Positions 63,035-64,000 of a DNA stretch of 64,000 nucleotides are shown piece by piece (the stretch's first letter is position 1; every line of letters begins with the position of its first letter). The DNA comes from Pirellulaceae bacterium (GTDB taxonomy: Bacteria > Planctomycetota > Planctomycetia > Pirellulales > Pirellulaceae). Below the pieces are notes generated by a model, which had not been told where the DNA came from, ran no database searches, and saw only the letters and a program-made list of their open reading frames with translations. The DNA lies in assembly GCA_022448315.1 (NCBI GenBank), contig JAKVCA010000027.1:1-64000 (forward strand), read 5' to 3'. The position numbers and the translations under genes were made by a program.

Positions 63035-64000
63035 CTATCGAGGTTCCCCTGGATGTCCTTGAACCATGTCCGCCGGTGGCTGATTGTTGAAGTGCATCGG
63101 ACGAACGGCCTGCTCCCGGATACGAACGGTGTCCACAGGACGTGGATAGCTCAAGCCCGGTTGCTGACGAACGTGAATCCCGAGACTTTGCGTCGGCCCT
63201 GGGATGTGCATTCGGGTGTGGTTCGTAATCTGGTGCTTCTGGAGACCGGCAGGCGATCCCATGGGCAGATGAGGAGGTCCGGGTAGGCCAATGGGAGTTC
63301 CCGTGATGGGATGGCCATATTGTGGACCGGTCACACCTGAAACATAGCTAGGCATCACCCCGCCACCGTTGAATGGGACAGGCGAGAAACCGTTCCCTAC
63401 CGCAGCGCCTTCAGGGGTATAACCCGCTTGAACCGCCGCTCCTTCGGCTGTGCCTTCAAGTTCCATGTCTTTGCTTCCGAGGCGAATGATGCTCAGGATC
63501 GCACCACGTCGGTCAGCTTCAACGATAGGGTCAACACCGGGATCGAGGCGAGTGCTCACCAAGGTGTCTACACCGCCGATCGCCAACTCCTGAAATTCGG
63601 GGTCAGGAATGTAGATCACCTTCGTGACGTAATTTCCGGACAGTGCCTGATCGAAGTCTTGCTCGGTGAAGTGGACAGGAATTGGCGTGTGTGCCAAGTA
63701 AGCTGCCGTTCTTGCCGTAATGGGAGCGACCTCCATCGAGGGATACAATCGCTCATCTTCGCGACCTTCGATACCGGTGACCTTCAAGCGGTAAACGCCG
63801 TTTTCCGGGAAGTTCTGAATTCCAGGAACCACAAGTGGTTCCGAATCGTAAGCACCTGAGCCGCTGACATCCCAGCGGATTTCCATACCGACCGGTGCTT
63901 TGAAGTGCACCTGTGCGGTGGTAGCCGGCGCCATCTGAGCTCCCGGTGGTGGGACATTTGGAATCACTCCCGGTCCCGGACCACCCATTCCAGGCCCCGG
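63035..64000 (-). CDS. secreted or envelope protein, 5' end beyond the window
   Basis: The C-terminal 321 codons of a gene that continues past the window end; the frame is open to the last base, with a Gly/Pro-rich start (PGPGMGGPGPG). The domain (about residues 30-190 of the visible part) matches the protein at 62007: GVYRLKVTGIEGREDERLYP, then PIPVHFTEQDFDQALSGNYV and DPIVEADRRGAILSIIRLG. The C-terminus is Gly/Pro/His-rich and looks disordered. The ATG at 63988 is probably internal. The 251 bp between the two genes show nothing recognisable. Function unknown. Confidence 0.75.
   Translation of the reverse strand, partial: PGPGMGGPGPGVIPNVPPPGAQMAPATTAQVHFKAPVGMEIRWDVSGSGAYDSEPLVVPGIQNFPENGVYRLKVTGIEGREDERLYPSMEVAPITARTAAYLAHTPIPVHFTEQDFDQALSGNYVTKVIYIPDPEFQELAIGGVDTLVSTRLDPGVDPIVEADRRGAILSIIRLGSKDMELEGTAEGAAVQAGYTPEGAAVGNGFSPVPFNGGGVMPSYVSGVTGPQYGHPITGTPIGLPGPPHLPMGSPAGLQKHQITNHTRMHIPGPTQSLGIHVRQQPGLSYPRPVDTVRIREQAVRPMHFNNQPPADMVQGHPGEPR

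Overview
The window looks like chromosomal DNA of a member of the Planctomycetota (Planctomycetes). Evidence for this: the neighbouring DUF1552 and DUF1592-type cytochrome genes, secreted sulfatases, a DUF1559 protein with an N-terminal zinc ribbon, a CotH-kinase protein, a Ser/Thr protein kinase with a C-terminal membrane anchor, a fused AroD-AroE enzyme, and many large secreted proteins of unknown function. No rRNA, tRNA, CRISPR array, insertion sequence or prophage was recognised. Genus-level placement is not attempted.

Layout. 1-3.5 kb: the end of a cytochrome c oxidase operon (subunit I, III, IV and a second III-like protein), with an A2-type subunit I. 3.9-6.7 kb: an RTX zinc metalloprotease. 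6.9-18.9 kb: a minus-strand housekeeping block (aroK, fused aroD-aroE, mutL, a sigma-54 response regulator and its soluble kinase, pnp, rpsO, clpX). 19.4-24.1 kb: a DUF1559 protein, a possible mini-lipoprotein, a large secreted protein and holA. 24.3-38.9 kb: a plus-strand run of mostly exported proteins (two-domain esterase, CotH protein, two sulfatases, DUF1552/DUF1592 pair, NTF2-like protein, glyoxalase-ankyrin fusion), probably serving polymer breakdown and surface functions. 39.9-43.3 kb: an orphan FlgM, purB and an HD phosphohydrolase. 43.7-49.9 kb: secreted proteins, an esterase, a peroxiredoxin and a membrane protein. 50.4-64 kb: a protein kinase, a decayed amidohydrolase, a duplicated transporter-like protein, a PIG-L deacetylase, a second esterase, an arrestin-like membrane protein, a P-loop ATPase and a cluster of envelope proteins cut by the window end.

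The most striking observation is at 48393-48962 (minus strand). A secreted BCP-like peroxiredoxin appears as two open frames separated by one in-frame TGA. The TGA sits exactly where the peroxidatic cysteine of the family belongs, the frame is otherwise intact on both sides, and a small stem-loop with a G-initial loop lies about 25 nt downstream. This fits a selenocysteine peroxiredoxin; the Sec machinery genes are not in the window and would have to be found elsewhere in the genome.

Other points of interest are a strongly self-complementary intergenic element at 50093-50205, an amidohydrolase reduced to its two ends by an internal deletion (52061-52569), GAFTDA in place of GAFTGA in the sigma-54 activator, a 21-bp triplicated repeat that builds the PNPase tail, and operator-like repeats near 22.8, 39.5, 48.3 and 59.3 kb.
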